From: Nannobrachium achirus
Lineage: Eukaryota > Chordata > Actinopteri > Myctophiformes > Myctophidae
Reading direction: 5' to 3'
Assembly (NCBI GenBank): GCA_963921795.1
Contig: OY997641.1
Location: 61,963,000-62,026,999, forward strand
Length of the DNA stretch: 64,000 nucleotides
Shown: one piece after another, positions 31,801-45,220 of the stretch
Layout of the letters: every line of letters begins with the position of its first letter
How positions within the stretch are numbered: position 1 is the first letter of the stretch
Notes under the pieces: generated by a model
Databases searched by the model: none
Told to the model about the DNA's origin: nothing
Seen by the model: only the letters and a program-made list of their open reading frames with translations
Translations under genes and position numbers: made by a program

Positions 31801-34800
31801 GAGGGCCATGTGAGAAATGAGGGGTGGGGTCTCCTCGCCGCCAAGGCGGACGAATAGGTACCGGCCCCGGCTCTCCCGGTCGCTCCTAGCCCGAGTTACG
31901 GCATTTTATGTGAGCTGCAGTGGCAGGGGGTCCTCCACTGGGTGCGCCACCACTTTTGCATCCGTTCTGGAGCACCAGGAGTGGGTGGTCCCCGGGAATG
32001 CCCCGTGAGCAGCCCCGTTGGGGTGGTCATTTGGTCATTTTTGCACATTTGGTAATTTTTTACACCTGGGGGTCCCCCAGGGACCTGGGGGTCCCCGAAA
32101 CTCCGGGGGTCCTTGGAGGTTGTAGTTTGGCAGGCAAGGAGTGTGTGTGCAAAATCTGGCATGGATCGGGGCAACGGTTGCAGAGATATGAGCAGGGCAA
32201 AAGTGTGACGTGTGACGTGTGACAGAGGGAGTGACGGAGGGAGTGACGGAGGGACAGCCGGTGGAGGTTTGGATAGTGTGCAAGTAACTGCGACCTACGG
32301 TCGCAATAATAATATGATTTAAAACATCAAAATATTTGTATCATATCTTTAGAGCAGTGGTTCTCAAAGTGTGGTTTGGGGACCCCCAGGGGTCCTTTAG
32401 GAAGAGTTTTACCATTTTAACCCAGTTTTAAAATTTGTTTGAAAATAGCCGATCTACAAGCTCACAACCGAAGGCATTACCATTACAGCCCATTTTGAGC
32501 TTGTAGATAGATCGGATATTTTTGAAACACTTTGATAAATCTTGAAAAATCTTCCCAGGCAGAAAATATTTTCAGGTGGGGGTCTACAGAATGCATGTTA
32601 ATTTGGGGGTCCTTGACATGAAAATGTTTAGAACCACTGGTTTACTGACTAGTTTTCAACAAGTCTGAAAATTGCATCCCAACCCAAAATGAGCCGGTTG
32701 AGTTGAAGCCCAAGCCCCATACTCACCCCCTACGCCCCCCACCCTCCCCCCGGCACAACCCTTCATCACCCCCACCCCCCACCCCCCTGTCCCCCCCTGT
32801 CCCCCCATATCCCAACTCCCTACACCCTTACCCCCATCTCTACACACACCCATTTTCCTGTCTCCTTCCTACCTGAAAGCCCCCCTTTCACCATGCACCA
32901 AATCCCAACCACCACACCCCTACTTCCACCCCATTACATATCAAGCAGCTGCTAACTTAAAGCCCCTATATACCCACCTACCAGCTTTCAGTAATAAAAT
33001 GTTTTATATCCACAACTAATGTATTTCCAAACATGAAATATGGATAACATTCTAATTTCAGCAAATTTACATTGATGTCTATAGTGAAATAATAAAATAC
33101 ATTCATTCATTAAATACAAATAATTAGCTGTTCACTTCAGAAGTACCTCCACAGAAGTATATATTTTTTTTTTATGTTTGGTGTCTCGTGTTCCACCATC
33201 TTTACACTTTATTTAGGCTATTCTTGACTTCTTTCTCTAAACTTTATTTCTGTGAGTGATTTCTTGTTAGTTCTGTGCAATCAAACACAGGTGTGACTGC
33301 AGAGAGTGTCATGAAGTTGTGCCTTATATGGGGATTTGTGGGTGGCTCCCTATGGTAATAGGGATGCAAATTAGGATAGTGTGGCGTCTACCTATGATAA
33401 TTGGGATTACCTGGCACACCCAAGCCCCCAGAACCCTGGGGGCGCTTTGAAGCAAAAAGTACATGGTGGCCGTTTGAGGTACTGCAGTTGGGTCTACTAT
33501 TCAAACAGTTAGTTCAGTTGAGGCAGATAGCCCCCCGCTACCCCCGCCTCCCCGTTTCTCGCTCCCCGACCGTCGCGATTGGCTCAGAAGCCAAATAGTA
33601 GACCCACTACGTCACGTTTCAGAGGCGTTTCAAACGCGGAAGTACGCTTCATGCGCTGGGTGAGCAACTCAATGCAAGTGGACGGGCGGGGATATCAGTT
33701 GCCCTCTCTATTCTTATTATAACTCTATGGGCACACCCCTTCAAGTTACTGTACGAGGATTGGCATTCATCATGATAAGAACATAGTTGAGAACAATTTT
33801 GCCTTAACATTTCATGAATGTGACTGGACTTCATTTAGGAATTCACTTAGGAAGAAATGTAAGAAGAAAGTTAAGAACATATTGGTGAATGAGGCCCAAT
33901 GTTGGAGTGATTTGAAGGAGGGTAGATATATTGATGAAATGAATTTCAGAAACACCATGTTTATCAGCATTTCTCCCGACCAAGGTAAATAAGAGGTAAA
34001 GACAGCCACGCCCCTTTCGCTATCTCGCAGTTCCAACCGGCAGATTCGTCGCACCATGGGTGCCAAACTGCAGCCGGAAGTTCGGTGGAAGACTGTGGAG
34101 CAGCCTCCCAGCAGCTCACATGAACATGAACAAACACTATTTATGAAAAAGTGAGACCTTTATAACATACTCAGCTCAGGAAAATAAAAGAAGGCATGTC
34201 ACACATTTTTTTTGTGCTGTGTGGATTTTCGATGTGTGCACTGTGTCATTTTATAGCAGTATCTAAAGAGCAAAAAGTATGTTTCTAAACGAGCCAAGTA
34301 TCGCGAGACTATCCACCGTTTCCTGTCTGGGAACCAAATCTTGCGATACTTTGGAGACAGAAACGATTATTATTTACTGTTATTATTATTATTTCATTAT
34401 GTACTGTGCACATCGAAAAGCAAGTGATTGTAAAAATACCTTTGGTATGTCTTCTTTTATATTCCTGAACAGATTAGATGACAAAGGTCTCAGTAGTTAA
34501 TAAATAGTTTTTTTTCCAGGTTTGTTCATGAGCTGATCAAGCCAGCTCCATTCACTGACGCGACCACAGTTTTGGCCCTGAGCGCAACGGTGGGGGCGCG
34601 GGAGTGTGGGAAGCCTATTGCCCATCGGCCCCCACCTTTGCGCTCAGGGTCACTGGGAAAACTGCGGTCGCTTCACTGACATGTATTTTATCGTACTTCC
34701 GGTGCGAGTTCTGGCACCCATGCTGAGCTTCATAGCCATGCCCAGTGGTCACGTGTTTCCCTTCCTTCTTAAATAACTTCCTTGCTCCCGACCAGGAAGA

Positions 34801-36774
34801 GGCTGTCTGGCTGTGTGATAGGCTTATTGCGTAACTCCACAATGACATCATAAAAATATTAACAAATAAAATACTCACTTTTTTATGATGACAGTACCCA
34901 GTAAATTAAAGCGCGGCCTTCAATTCTAACCTACATCTTGGCACAAATAGCTCAAAATGTGCTGTCTGTCCGAATACCCGGGGGAAAAATTTGTTAAAAC
35001 ATTTCTGCCACAAAGTTTATTTTACACCAGGGTCCCATTGGCCAAGCTTTGCAGGACACGTTGTGATTGGCGTGTGGGACGCTTGATGAAATTAACTCAT
35101 AGCACCCCTCACTTCACATTAGGTGTAAAAAGGTATCTGTTCGGCTTATAAATCTGGTCTACATTCTGACACAAATGGCTCAAAGTTTGTTGTCACAATC
35201 CCATACCGTATGTAAAAAAATCCAAATTTAGCAGAACGCTTAATGAAATGAACTCATAAATGCATCCAGTTTAAATATGGCCTACCCTACATCCTTTCAC
35301 AAACAGTTTGTTGACCGGTCGAAAACTGGCGGGAAAACATGTTTTAAATGTCAGGGCTCAACGTTTGTTGTACGCCATTAACCAAGCTTCTCGGGACGCA
35401 TTATGATTGGTTAGTGGGACGCTTGAAGAAATTAACTCATAGCCCTCACCTCACAATGGGTTAGTTGTTGTCACATCACATGCCTCATCCCAAATTATAC
35501 AAATTTTGCAGGGCGCTTAATGAAATCAAAAGGATATTTCACTTTCAAAAAAACTTTTGGTCCTTTTATTGTCTAATCCGGCTTTTATGAACACCCTGAA
35601 CACCCATTATTGTTTCTGGTGACTCATACTACCCTCCTAATACGTGAGCAGGCTGTTTTTTTTTCTTTTTTTTTTCTTTTTAAATAATTATTTGGGGGAA
35701 AAAATACAATACAAAATATTAACAGTTTTACTGCCAGATGTTATTATTTATTTATTGGGTCTGGTGCCAGCAAATGCGACATTATAGAAAAATAACCACT
35801 TTTTTTTTTTTTATTATGATTATTATTATTTTTTTAAATGACATGTACTTTGGCCATACTGGCAGCAGAGGGCAGCCTCATGCAAGAATTAATGTGAAAT
35901 GGGCCGCTGCTGGCTTCCATACATTCAGGGCGCAGAGTCGCATCAGAGCAATAGATCGACAGCTAGCAGCCAAGAAGTGAATTTGGACATTGTTGATGTT
36001 TACGTGAGGTGGAGATTTCAAAGCAGGATTACGGGAGACGCTTTTACTGTACACACCCGCGTGACCCCTCATCAGTTTACAGACATCAAAACAAGGTACA
36101 AAAGAACGAGCCAAAGAACGAGCTATTGGCATCGCGCCGCAGTCAAAAATGGGGTGAACGCGAACGTCCGTAGCAGTAAGACAGTTAAAAAGAAATGAAA
36201 AAAGTTATATATAAAAAATAAAATAAAATACAGCCTGCTCACGTATTAGGAGGGTAGTATGAGTCACCAGAAAAAAGTAATGGGTGTTTTAATTCATTTG
36301 TCATGGTTAAAATGGAGTTTGAAGTTACAACGGGTGTGTATGGGGAGAGGCCCTCAGCCTGGAGGGCCTGATTACATTTACATCAAATATCTAAATATTG
36401 AATGAAGCAACTTAAAATCTGTTCAGCGTGTTCATAAAGCCTGATTAGATGATAAAATGACCAAAAGTTTTTTGTTTTTTGTTTTAAGTGACTCTATTTA
36501 ACTCTATTTTTTACACCTGTAACAAGCGGGCCAAGTGGTCCGCCTCGCCTTGCAGAGATTTAAATTAATATTCAGGATTAGCTGAGAAATCTCAGAGAAA
36601 TGGCCCACCTGGCCATCTGGATCTCTCTAGAGCACCATTCACTCTCCAGGTAATGACGGCTGATCACACAGATGGTCTTCCTGCTGCCGTAGATTGCCCC
36701 TGTAATGTTCTCTATGATGGGTTTACCTGGAAACATACCAACATTATTCAAGTTAGTTCACACAACCGACAGAC

Positions 36775-36851
<77 letters not shown>

Positions 36852-39311
36852 GGCATTAAGGTCAACAACATATGACACATTGAGGTCCCTACCTGTTTAC
36901 AGACTTTAAAATGTTTAGATAATTGTTGTTAATTGTTTAAAATTAGATACAGACAGACAGTTAATACATTTGAATGAAATAAAAGTGGCAGACAGAGAGA
37001 GCTTTCTACCTGGTTGGAAGTCTCTGTGGTGTAGACAAAGTCTCCAGCCCTGCGCTCCCTCCAGCACTGGAAGCATTTCTCTGTAAACCCAGAGCTCATC
37101 ATGAACGTTGTAGGAGATGAAGGCATCGTAGCGCTGAGGAGCCCCCCTGTTTCTTTTCTTGGCATCATAAAGGAAGGCCAGGAAGAGGTAGTAGGAAAAG
37201 AGAAGATGCAACCTCAGGGCATGGTAGGTGAAGGATGTGAGCAGAGTTAGCACAATCACACAAGTGGAGGAAATGTAGCAGATAAAGCTGGCATCCATCT
37301 GTTCACAGGAATGGATGTCAAAGTCCAGAAGCCTGGTTCCCTTTTTATCAAGAGGGTAACCACAAGTGTACCTGGGAGCATCAGCTACCTGTGTTTGGTT
37401 GTTCAGCATCCACTGCAGAAAGTCAGAATTAGAGCAAGCACATGCAAAAGGGTTGCCAGTCATGTTAACATAGCTGAGAGCAGGCAGAAAACTGAACACA
37501 GAGACATTGATCACCGTCAACTCATTCTGGCTCAGGTCCAGCCAAGAGACTTGAGTCAGGTTGGCATGTGACAGGAAATCCAGGGATTTCAGACCATATT
37601 CGGAGAGATCAAGAAACTCTAGATTTGGTATGTTTTTAAATGTGATGTATGATATGTTAAGAGTAATAAAGTGTAGATTTACTAATTGTAAAGTACATTG
37701 TATTTTAAAGCTCTTCAGGCTCTTTAGTGATGGAAGTATTTGTTTAAGTTTGAGGCCCATGAGATAAACAGTGTCACGGTTACATGAGATTTGAAGAGTT
37801 TCAAGTTCATCGAGTCCATCAAAAAGAATGCTGCTACTTTGACCCAATTCAGCTGATTCCAGGTATATTTGCCTGAGCGATTTTAGACTTTTAAACCCCT
37901 CGTTTATGCTAACGCCCATTTCATTCCTATTCAAATCTAAGAATTCTAGTTTCTGTAGACCAATCTCAAATGTATTGCCAAACTCAATTAAGCCATTGTC
38001 TGTCACAGTTAGAACCTTTAACTCATTGAGACGTTGAAAAACACATGGTTTGAGACGAGATATATGGTTGTTATCTAGATGCAGGTGTGTGAGTCTTGTT
38101 AAATTGAAGAAGTCTAAACAGCTTAAATCGTTAAGATGATTGTAACGCATGTTTAGGACTTGAAGCATGGAAAGATCCTTAACATCATCTGGAACTTTAG
38201 AGAGCTCATTGCTGGCGAGGTTTAGGTGACTCAGTTGTTTTATTTGTTTTATTGAATCCTTAGACAGTTCATTCAGGTCATTATATGATAGATCTAGGTT
38301 GGTTAGTTGAGTACACGGTGAAAGTTTTTCACTTAGGTTGGCAATGCTGTTGTACTGTAGGTTCAGTGTCCTCAGAGTAGTTATTTTGCAGGCAACATTT
38401 AAGAGACCTCTGTTTATCCACTTATCTATAAAAGACAGTTGTAGGTACTCTAGTGAATCAAAGCTCTGTAGAGACTTCATGAGTGTGTTGAAAGATATAT
38501 ACGGATCACTAAAATACACCTTAGTTATATTCCTGAGAAAATGCTTCTCTGGTATGTCCCACTCCCATCCAGAAGTGTTACAACAGCCTAAAAAGTCGAC
38601 TGCCTCAAGATGTGGAAATATAGCTGTTGTGATGCTAAACTTTTGTATTGACCCTGAATCAATTCTCAACTCCCTGAGCTCAGAGGACAAGTTTAATGGC
38701 AGATCTTTTGACTGAAAAGACACCAACTCATGAATTGAGATGTTCAGCACATGCAAGCACGGTAGTTGTAAGATTGTGGTAATATCTGTAATTTGATGTA
38801 TGTAGTTGAACTCTAGATTTATTGCTTGTAAGTTGGGTAGTGATAGGAAAGCAACAGGGTTGATTAATTTGATTTTGTTCCAGTCCAAGCGCAGTATCAA
38901 GAGGTTAGACAGTCCCTGGAACATATTGTCTGTCAGTGTCGTTAGTTTGTTACTGTTCATATGGAGCACTTTAAGTTCCAAAAATTTGACAAAAGCCCCA
39001 TCATCTACTTGAGTTATTGAATTAAAACTGAGGTCCAATTCTCTGAGTTTCGACTGATTGTAAAAATCTGCCTTTTTTATAATTTGAATGTAATTTTTCT
39101 GGAGTGTTAATGATATAATGTCTCTTGGAATGTCATCTGGCATGGTAACAAGATCACAGTCCCCACAATCCACTGAAAGACCAGCAGTGACATTGTCAGA
39201 GTAAAGAATAGTACAGTCTTTCAGGAAGTAAGCCAGTATGGGACTAAGATGAAGCGTGCACAACAGAAGTAAGAAAGGGAAACAATGCCATATTCCTGTC
39301 TGGGGCATCAT
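28825..39311 (-). CDS. Toll-like receptor, TLR11 family (TLR22/TLR23-like), copy 2
   Basis: Coding exons on the minus strand are 39311-37010, 36726-36609 and 29035-28825. They join in phase to 876 aa. The 118-bp TIR exon has the same length and boundaries as in copy 1. A UTR boundary lies at 39402 (CTCTTTAG|ATC). The domain order is signal peptide, LRR ectodomain, LRR C-terminal cap, transmembrane segment at about 675-700, then the TIR domain from about 726 (YDAFISY; LCLHHRDFQPG; FW in the last exon). The ectodomain is about 31 residues shorter than copy 1 and clearly diverged. By contrast, the cap, membrane and TIR part of exon 2 is almost identical in DNA. Intron 3 is 7,573 bp and packed with mobile elements. 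The TIR exon has SRHYLESEW where copy 1 has SRRYLESEW. No disabling change is seen. Confidence 0.9.
29103..29185. repeat. Perfect-stem hairpin close to the TLR copy 2 exon 4 acceptor
   Basis: AGATTTGGCCAATCAAATCT at 29103 continues into 'agatgt' and pairs exactly with the reverse complement ending at 29185, giving a 26-bp perfect stem with further pairing around 'gtgac...gtcac' in the middle. It lies in intron 3, about 70 bp upstream of the exon 4 acceptor (29036). Confidence 0.85.
29309..30913. mobile_element. TTAA-flanked non-autonomous DNA element, long copy
   Basis: 1,605 bp bounded by TTAA at 29305-29308 and 30914-30917, with terminal inverted repeats AGAGGTGGTG...CACCACCTCT. Both ends match the shorter element at 58232-58955 ('aggtattatgattatac', 'cacccaacactgtgggtgtggctaac', 'ctgaaagctgaaagcc'). 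TTAA duplications suggest a piggyBac- or Kolobok-type mechanism. A second, nested inverted pair ('caattaagacggcgg...gcgccac' near 29466 and its partner near 30600-30660) suggests an inner element. It lies in intron 3 of TLR copy 2. Confidence 0.8.
31642..31672. repeat. Perfect 14-bp hairpin
   Basis: GGAGATAAGCGACC, loop GTT, then GGTCGCTTATCTCC. It forms the left edge of the repeat that ends near 32300 with 'gcgacctacggtcgc'. Confidence 0.85.
32355..32639. mobile_element. hAT-like MITE, 'CAGTGGTTCTCAA' family
   Basis: The ends are CAGTGGTTCTCAAAGTG and its imperfect inverse '...tttagaaccactg', 285 bp apart. The interior carries one copy of the recurring palindrome (32441-32525). Possible 8-bp flanks CTTTAGAG and GTTTACTG match at only five positions, so the duplication is not clear here. 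A related copy with a clean duplication lies at 62200-62542. Confidence 0.75.
33997..35534. repeat. Composite repeats with two inverted pairs and a direct duplication
   Basis: 34045-34080 and 34700-34725 are inverted to each other ('catgggtgcca', 'ccggaagt'). 34555-34672 is a hairpin ('cgaccacagttttggccctgagcgcaa' with its inverse 'ttgcgctcagggtcac...ctgcggtcg'). 34925-35120 and 35279-35460 are directly duplicated ('tacatc.t..cacaaa', 'gggacgcttga.gaaattaactcatag'). No coding sequence is seen. Confidence 0.55.
35535..36490. mobile_element. Foldback element with long imperfect inverted repeats
   Basis: 35535-35655 ('cttttggtccttttattgtctaatccggctt', 'tgactcatactaccctcctaatacgtgagcaggctg') is inverted relative to 36232-36490. 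The interior holds non-conserved sequence and T-rich runs. Its ends resemble 5930-5975. It lies in intron 3 of TLR copy 2, ending about 120 bp below the exon 3 donor. Confidence 0.75.
36770..36849. repeat. (GACA)n(GATA)n microsatellite
   Basis: About fourteen GACA units run into GATA units, in intron 2 of TLR copy 2. Confidence 0.95.
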
Positions 39312-39411
39312 TGCTGTCTTCAGGGTGAAGTATCAGGTACTTTTGGTGAAGTAATACTGCTGTGGACACTGGCTGGTGACAACACTGCTCAGCTTTGATG
39401 ATCTAAAGAGA

Positions 39412-39809
39412 ATAGGAAAACAGTTACAGTACACAATACACAATAGCTTACACATGCAACTTTATATTTCATTAACTCAGTAGATTCTCAGCCTATACTA
39501 CACATCAGCTGGTTTTCCACATGCACTACCAAACTGTCCTAAGTGTGCATACATGCTCATGTGCATGAACGTGCAGTTTATTTACACTTAAGGGTCTCCG
39601 AATTTGTGTGTACACGTATATATGCCTATAGAGAGAGAGAAGTGGAGAGGAGATTTAATGTTCCAATCTTTCTCTCTCTATGTTCTGAACATACTGCCAT
39701 GCATACTGTTGGCATGTGTGCATTTTAATATGTAAAGCCACATTTAAATACTGTTTTAGCTAAGATGTTTATGGCTCATAGCTCAGTTATCAATCAAGCA
39801 ATCTTGATT
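39412..39809. other. TLR copy 2 intron 1, no feature
   Basis: Between the 5' UTR boundary of TLR copy 2 (39402) and the LINE fragment there is no recognisable repeat beyond short GA runs. Confidence 0.4.
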
Positions 39810-40591
39810 TCAGAACCAGGGAGATCTATGTATATCACAGGTACAACACAATAAAATAACAACACAAAAGTCCGCCAGATAGAAGTCAGGAAAGGTTGGT
39901 TGTCTGTTTTCCATACTTCGGACAATCACAATTTTACTCTTTTTAGCATTGCATTCAAGGCCATACTGTGAGCATACACTCAGAAGATGTGGGTTTAGTG
40001 ATGAGTCATCACTTTTCATAGTTTTGTGGGGGCCATTTTTAGCACAAGGATTTTTTTTTTTTTGTGCAAAACAAATGCTTGCAATGGATTCAGAATCATG
40101 ACAAACCCCTAGTTAGATGCCTCACATCCTACTTAGAGCAGATTTTTTACTGGGTATTTTCTTCCTGCAGTAGTAGTGTCGAAGGGAGTCAACTTGATTT
40201 GGCCGCTGTGGCGACCCCGAAGGTCGCCGACTCGGGTGCCGTAGCTAAATCATTGGATCATGCCCTGGGCTACATCTGTGCAAAATATGGCGCTTTTAGA
40301 CGAAATTACCATTTTAGGCCCCAGACTATATACTTATCTGAGCTGTTTAGCTTACCCAATTTGTCTTTAATTACCGGCACTAATACACCAGAGAGCATGG
40401 AAACAGGTAAAAACCCATGAGAACAAAAAAATAACAATAAAACACATAGCAACCAATGGACACAGTTTCTTACTGGCCAGATGTTCTGCTGTAATAGTGT
40501 CCATACCACATGCCTTGTTATCCCCTAGCTTCAAAACTGCTTCATGAACGTCAGCAACAATCTCCTCATCATTACAATCTACATTTTCCAC
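39810..40591 (-). pseudogene. Degraded LINE reverse transcriptase fragments
   Basis: Minus-strand fragments in different frames. 40591-40367 contains VLKLGDNKACGMDTITAEHL and 40509-40306 contains GFLPVSMLSGVLVPVIKDKL followed by GKLNSSDKY. Both resemble the RT finger region of a non-LTR retrotransposon other than the L2 copy. 40019-39810 contains CSQYGLECNAKKSKIVIVRS and FPDFYLA, resembling the region after the YADD box. The middle of the RT is missing and the space between (40020-40305) holds other sequence, so this is a dead, rearranged copy. It lies in intron 1 of TLR copy 2. Confidence 0.65.
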
Positions 40592-42004
<1,413 letters not shown>

Positions 42005-42126
42005 CTGAACTCCTAAAACTCGGCGACAGTCATACGTCCAGTGTGAAAGGAATGAAGCATCATTTGAGACGGTTCATGTTACATGGAAGTCCTTTTGACC
42101 ACAGCTACAGGCATATTTATATAAGT
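42005..42126 (-). promoter_or_regulatory. Probable exon 1 and TATA promoter of minus-strand TLR
   Basis: Read on the minus strand, CACTTATATAAATATGCC (TATATAAA at about 42123-42116) is followed about 110 bp later by 'gagttttaggagttcag|gtaggc', a donor at 42005. The segment aligns with 15440-15551, upstream of TLR copy 1, at the same distance from exon 2 (2.6 kb). Upstream of the TATA box lies GGTTTCACTTAT, a partial match to an interferon-stimulated response element. Exon 1 would be about 80-90 nt and non-coding. The call rests on conservation and the TATA box; transcript data are lacking. Confidence 0.65.
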
Positions 42127-42199
42127 GAAACCCCAGAAATAACAGTAATAACGGGAAGTACCCTCAGGATGTTCAGAATGAATAAATGTGTTTATGTCA

Positions 42200-42650
42200 G
42201 TGGTGGAAAAAGTACTCCCATGTTTTATTAAAGTAAAAATATCAATACTGCAATGTAGAAATACTCTGTTACAAGTAAACATCCAGAATTGAAAATGTAC
42301 TTGAATAAAAGTACAAAAGTATTGGTATCAAAATGTACTTAAAGTAACCATAAGTAGAAAGTACTCATTATGCAGAATATCCCATTTCACAAGTTTTCAA
42401 ATAGATAAAATGCATAAAAACCTTTGAAAATAGCACACAGTGCATCATGTCGCGACGCATTGTGAGCTTGTAGACAGGCTATCAAAGGTATGTTTTGTAA
42501 TAATAATCAAAATCTACAAAGTAACCAGTAACTAAGTACATTTGTCTCTAGTGGAGAGGACATAAAAGTGCTGAAAATTGGAAATACTCCAGTAAAGTAA
42601 AATACCTCAAAAGTGTACTTAAGTACAGTACTTGAACAAATGTACTTAGC
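42200..42650. repeat. 'AGTGGTGGAAAAAGTACT' repeat, copy
   Basis: Begins CAGTGGTGGAAAAAGTACT and contains 'atcaatactgcaa.gtagaaatactctgttaca' and 'gtactt.a.taaaagtacaaaagtatt'. The family recurs at 44699-45220, in part at 14160-14760 and at 53840-54660. A degenerate recurring palindrome lies inside (42426-42487). Confidence 0.75.
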
Positions 42651-42685
42651 CTGTGTAAGCCAAGCCTTAGCTAAAATGCTGTGAG

Positions 42686-42728
<43 letters not shown>

Positions 42729-44698
42729 TTTATTAACAGTTTGCAAAGACAGGTACAGGGAAGTACTTTACAATACAAGGAATTTTCCCCCAAGAAAGCC
42801 CATGGCTTGTTTCCATTGGTGTTCTACTATAGTATCTATGTGCCACATCTTAGTTCAAACAGTAAATGTGGCTTTACACATCAACACGCACAGTATGCAT
42901 GACTGTACTATCCAGAACATAATATAGGCCTACCTATTAAACAATTGAAGAGAAATGTTTCTCCTCTCCAGTTCCTCTCTTTCTAGGCAAATATAAACAC
43001 ACAAATACAGTCCCTTAAGTCAAAATGTCTAATTTGTCTCATGCCAATCGGCAGTTGTGTGAGTGGGTCCGTGGGTCCCTCCCTGCGCGCGTATGTGTGT
43101 GTTAAAACTTTCACTTCCCCGCCATGAGTGGAGAAGTGAAAGTGGGTGAGCAGTGTTAAAAGTCATGTTCTCTTTGTTGTTACCTTGTTCTCCAAATGGA
43201 AATGGGGGGGGGGGGGGGGGGGGGGGTATGCCCAAGGTCAACTGAAACTGAGTTTCTAGTTAAACCCTCCAGAAAAACGCAGGCAAAGCTTGATTTTGCG
43301 GGCAAAAATTCTTGATTATGCAGTGAATTATGCAGGTTTTTTATGTGAATTTATGTGGTGAAAATGCGAAACTATGCATCATTGCCTTATTGTAGCATAT
43401 GTGAAGTTGTAGACTAATATTCAATTTGTATACAACAGCTAATTAGGCCTCTTATGTTTGTGTTGCTGGAATGCTGTAGGCCTCATACTATTTGTGTCTC
43501 TCTATTGCATAATCTGTAATTTTACAGTTTCACACTTTCTTGTTTAGCTGTCTGAGCACCCATTGTGACAAATAAACTTGACAAATGTATGTGGTCTTTT
43601 TCTCACTTTGAAAATGTATGGATTTTTTATACCATGAGTTTCCATTCCTGCAGCTCCCACATTTTACTGTATTATTATTATCCTTGCATAATAATCATTT
43701 AAGATGCAGCATAGATTATGTTAAATGCATGGACATGCATTACGCTTTACTTAGCCCTGACAATGAAGCGTTATGATGATGGCACTAGAGTGACGGACAG
43801 CATGGAGTCAGGCAGCAGCCCGTGTGACATCAGGCCTGTAAAACAAATGGCAAGCAGGACAGCTACCCTGGGGCTTGCATGTTGCATACTGAGTCGTTAC
43901 ATGGAGGTTACTGAGAGCGGTGACCAACGGTTCTCTCACCCAACCAGCCGTGAAGAACTTGTAGGCTTCCAGGCTTGTAAGCCATGAACTGGTCTGTGGT
44001 GTAAGCACTGCGCAAATACACTGAATAGTTTACAATGTCTTATTCACACTAGACTCCCTCTTGTTAATTTTGTACGGATCGACACCGATTACGGTAGTTC
44101 GATTTTTTCAGCATATCGTTGCCTCTCGGCTCGTCCATTGCTACCAGCGCGTGTGGTCCTTTGTTTACGTTCACGTTGGACTCCATCATGGCAGCAACTA
44201 CATCCACCCCATTGAGTTATATGCAGGTCACATGCAAGTCACATCAAATTGGCCAAATGAAGCGACACTTGCTGCGCAACCCGAGCACGGAGCGCTGACG
44301 TCATTACAGAGCACGATTATTTACTATTTGATTACAGCGCATATTAAGCGCGCTGAGCACATGAGAAAAACAAGAGAGGAGAGAGAAAGCATGTGAGCTA
44401 AATAGATCAATAAAATCTATAAAAAAATGTTAAAGAAAACAAGACACTATCTGTGGCATTATTATTATTGATGTAACTACACCTAAACAAGTTAATGTAA
44501 ACACGTTTGACTACAAAAGGCAAAAACAACATTTATGTTCTGTCTCATATTGCACACTGCACTCATATTGCACACCAGACCACTGCATGTCATAACCATG
44601 ACACCTGTTGGCTGAAACAAGTCAATGCAGGGCTTTATAAACAGCACTCGCTTATTATTCATGGCATATTTCTTATTTTTGTAGTAGTATGTAATACA
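42651..44698. other. No gene; microsatellites and unassigned sequence
   Basis: A (TTGA)n tract at 42686-42724 and a G run of about 23 at 43205-43227. Short open frames show no recognisable domains. Nothing else can be supported. Confidence 0.45.
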
Positions 44699-45220
44699 CA
44701 TTGGTGGAAAAGTACTCACATTTTATACTTAAGTGAGAGGATCAATACTGCAACGTAGAAATACTCTGTTACAAGCAAGAGTCCGTAATTCAAAATGTAG
44801 GCCTACTTGAGTAAAAGTACAAAAGTATTGTCATAAAAATGTACTTAAAGTAGGCTACCAAAAGTATAAGTGCAAAATGTTTGACAACAGCCGATCTACA
44901 AGCTCACAACGTGTCACAACGTGAGCTTCTAGATCATCTATTTTCAAATAGTCATGGTATAAAATAGGGCTAAAGTGGTTCATGTAGGCCTATGTTTTAT
45001 GATATTATAATTTATATCTGCAAAGCAGTCTAACTTGTAACTACAGTAGTAACTAGTAAAGTTTTCAAAAGAATGTGGTGGAGTAAAAATACAAAAAGTT
45101 AAAGTAAAAGTTAAAGTAGGCTATTGGAAATTGGAAACACTCAAGTAAAGTATAACTCAAAATTGTACTGAAGTAGCTTACAGTACTCAAGTAAAAGTAC
45201 TAAGTTACTTCAAACCACTG
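44699..45220. mobile_element. hAT-like element of the 'AAGTACT' family
   Basis: Starts CATTGGTGGAAAAGTACTC and ends 'agttacttcaaaccactg', giving short inverted ends. The 8-bp flanks GTAATACA (44691-44698) and GTACAACA (45221-45228) match at six positions, compatible with an old hAT duplication. One copy of the recurring palindrome lies at 44883-44945. It is non-coding. Confidence 0.6.

Larger units (their letters stand above)
31263..33996. repeat. Large inverted-repeat region in TLR copy 2 intron 3
   Basis: 31263-31480 ('cctggtcggcagaaatgctgatgaaca', 'ttggacccgattcaccaa') is inverted relative to 33780-33990 ('ttggtgaatgaggcccaatgtt', 'gtttatcagcatttctcccgacca'), a 2.7-kb foldback-like unit. 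The interior is composite: a 14-bp hairpin at 31642-31672, a repeat ending 'gcgacctacggtcgcaataat' at 32290, a hAT-like MITE (32355-32639) and a C-rich tract (32720-32830). No gene is seen. Confidence 0.55.

Noticed and set aside
18208-39311. The two TLR genes as a false duplication in the assembly
   Set aside because: The ectodomains, introns and last exon are clearly diverged, so these are true paralogues.
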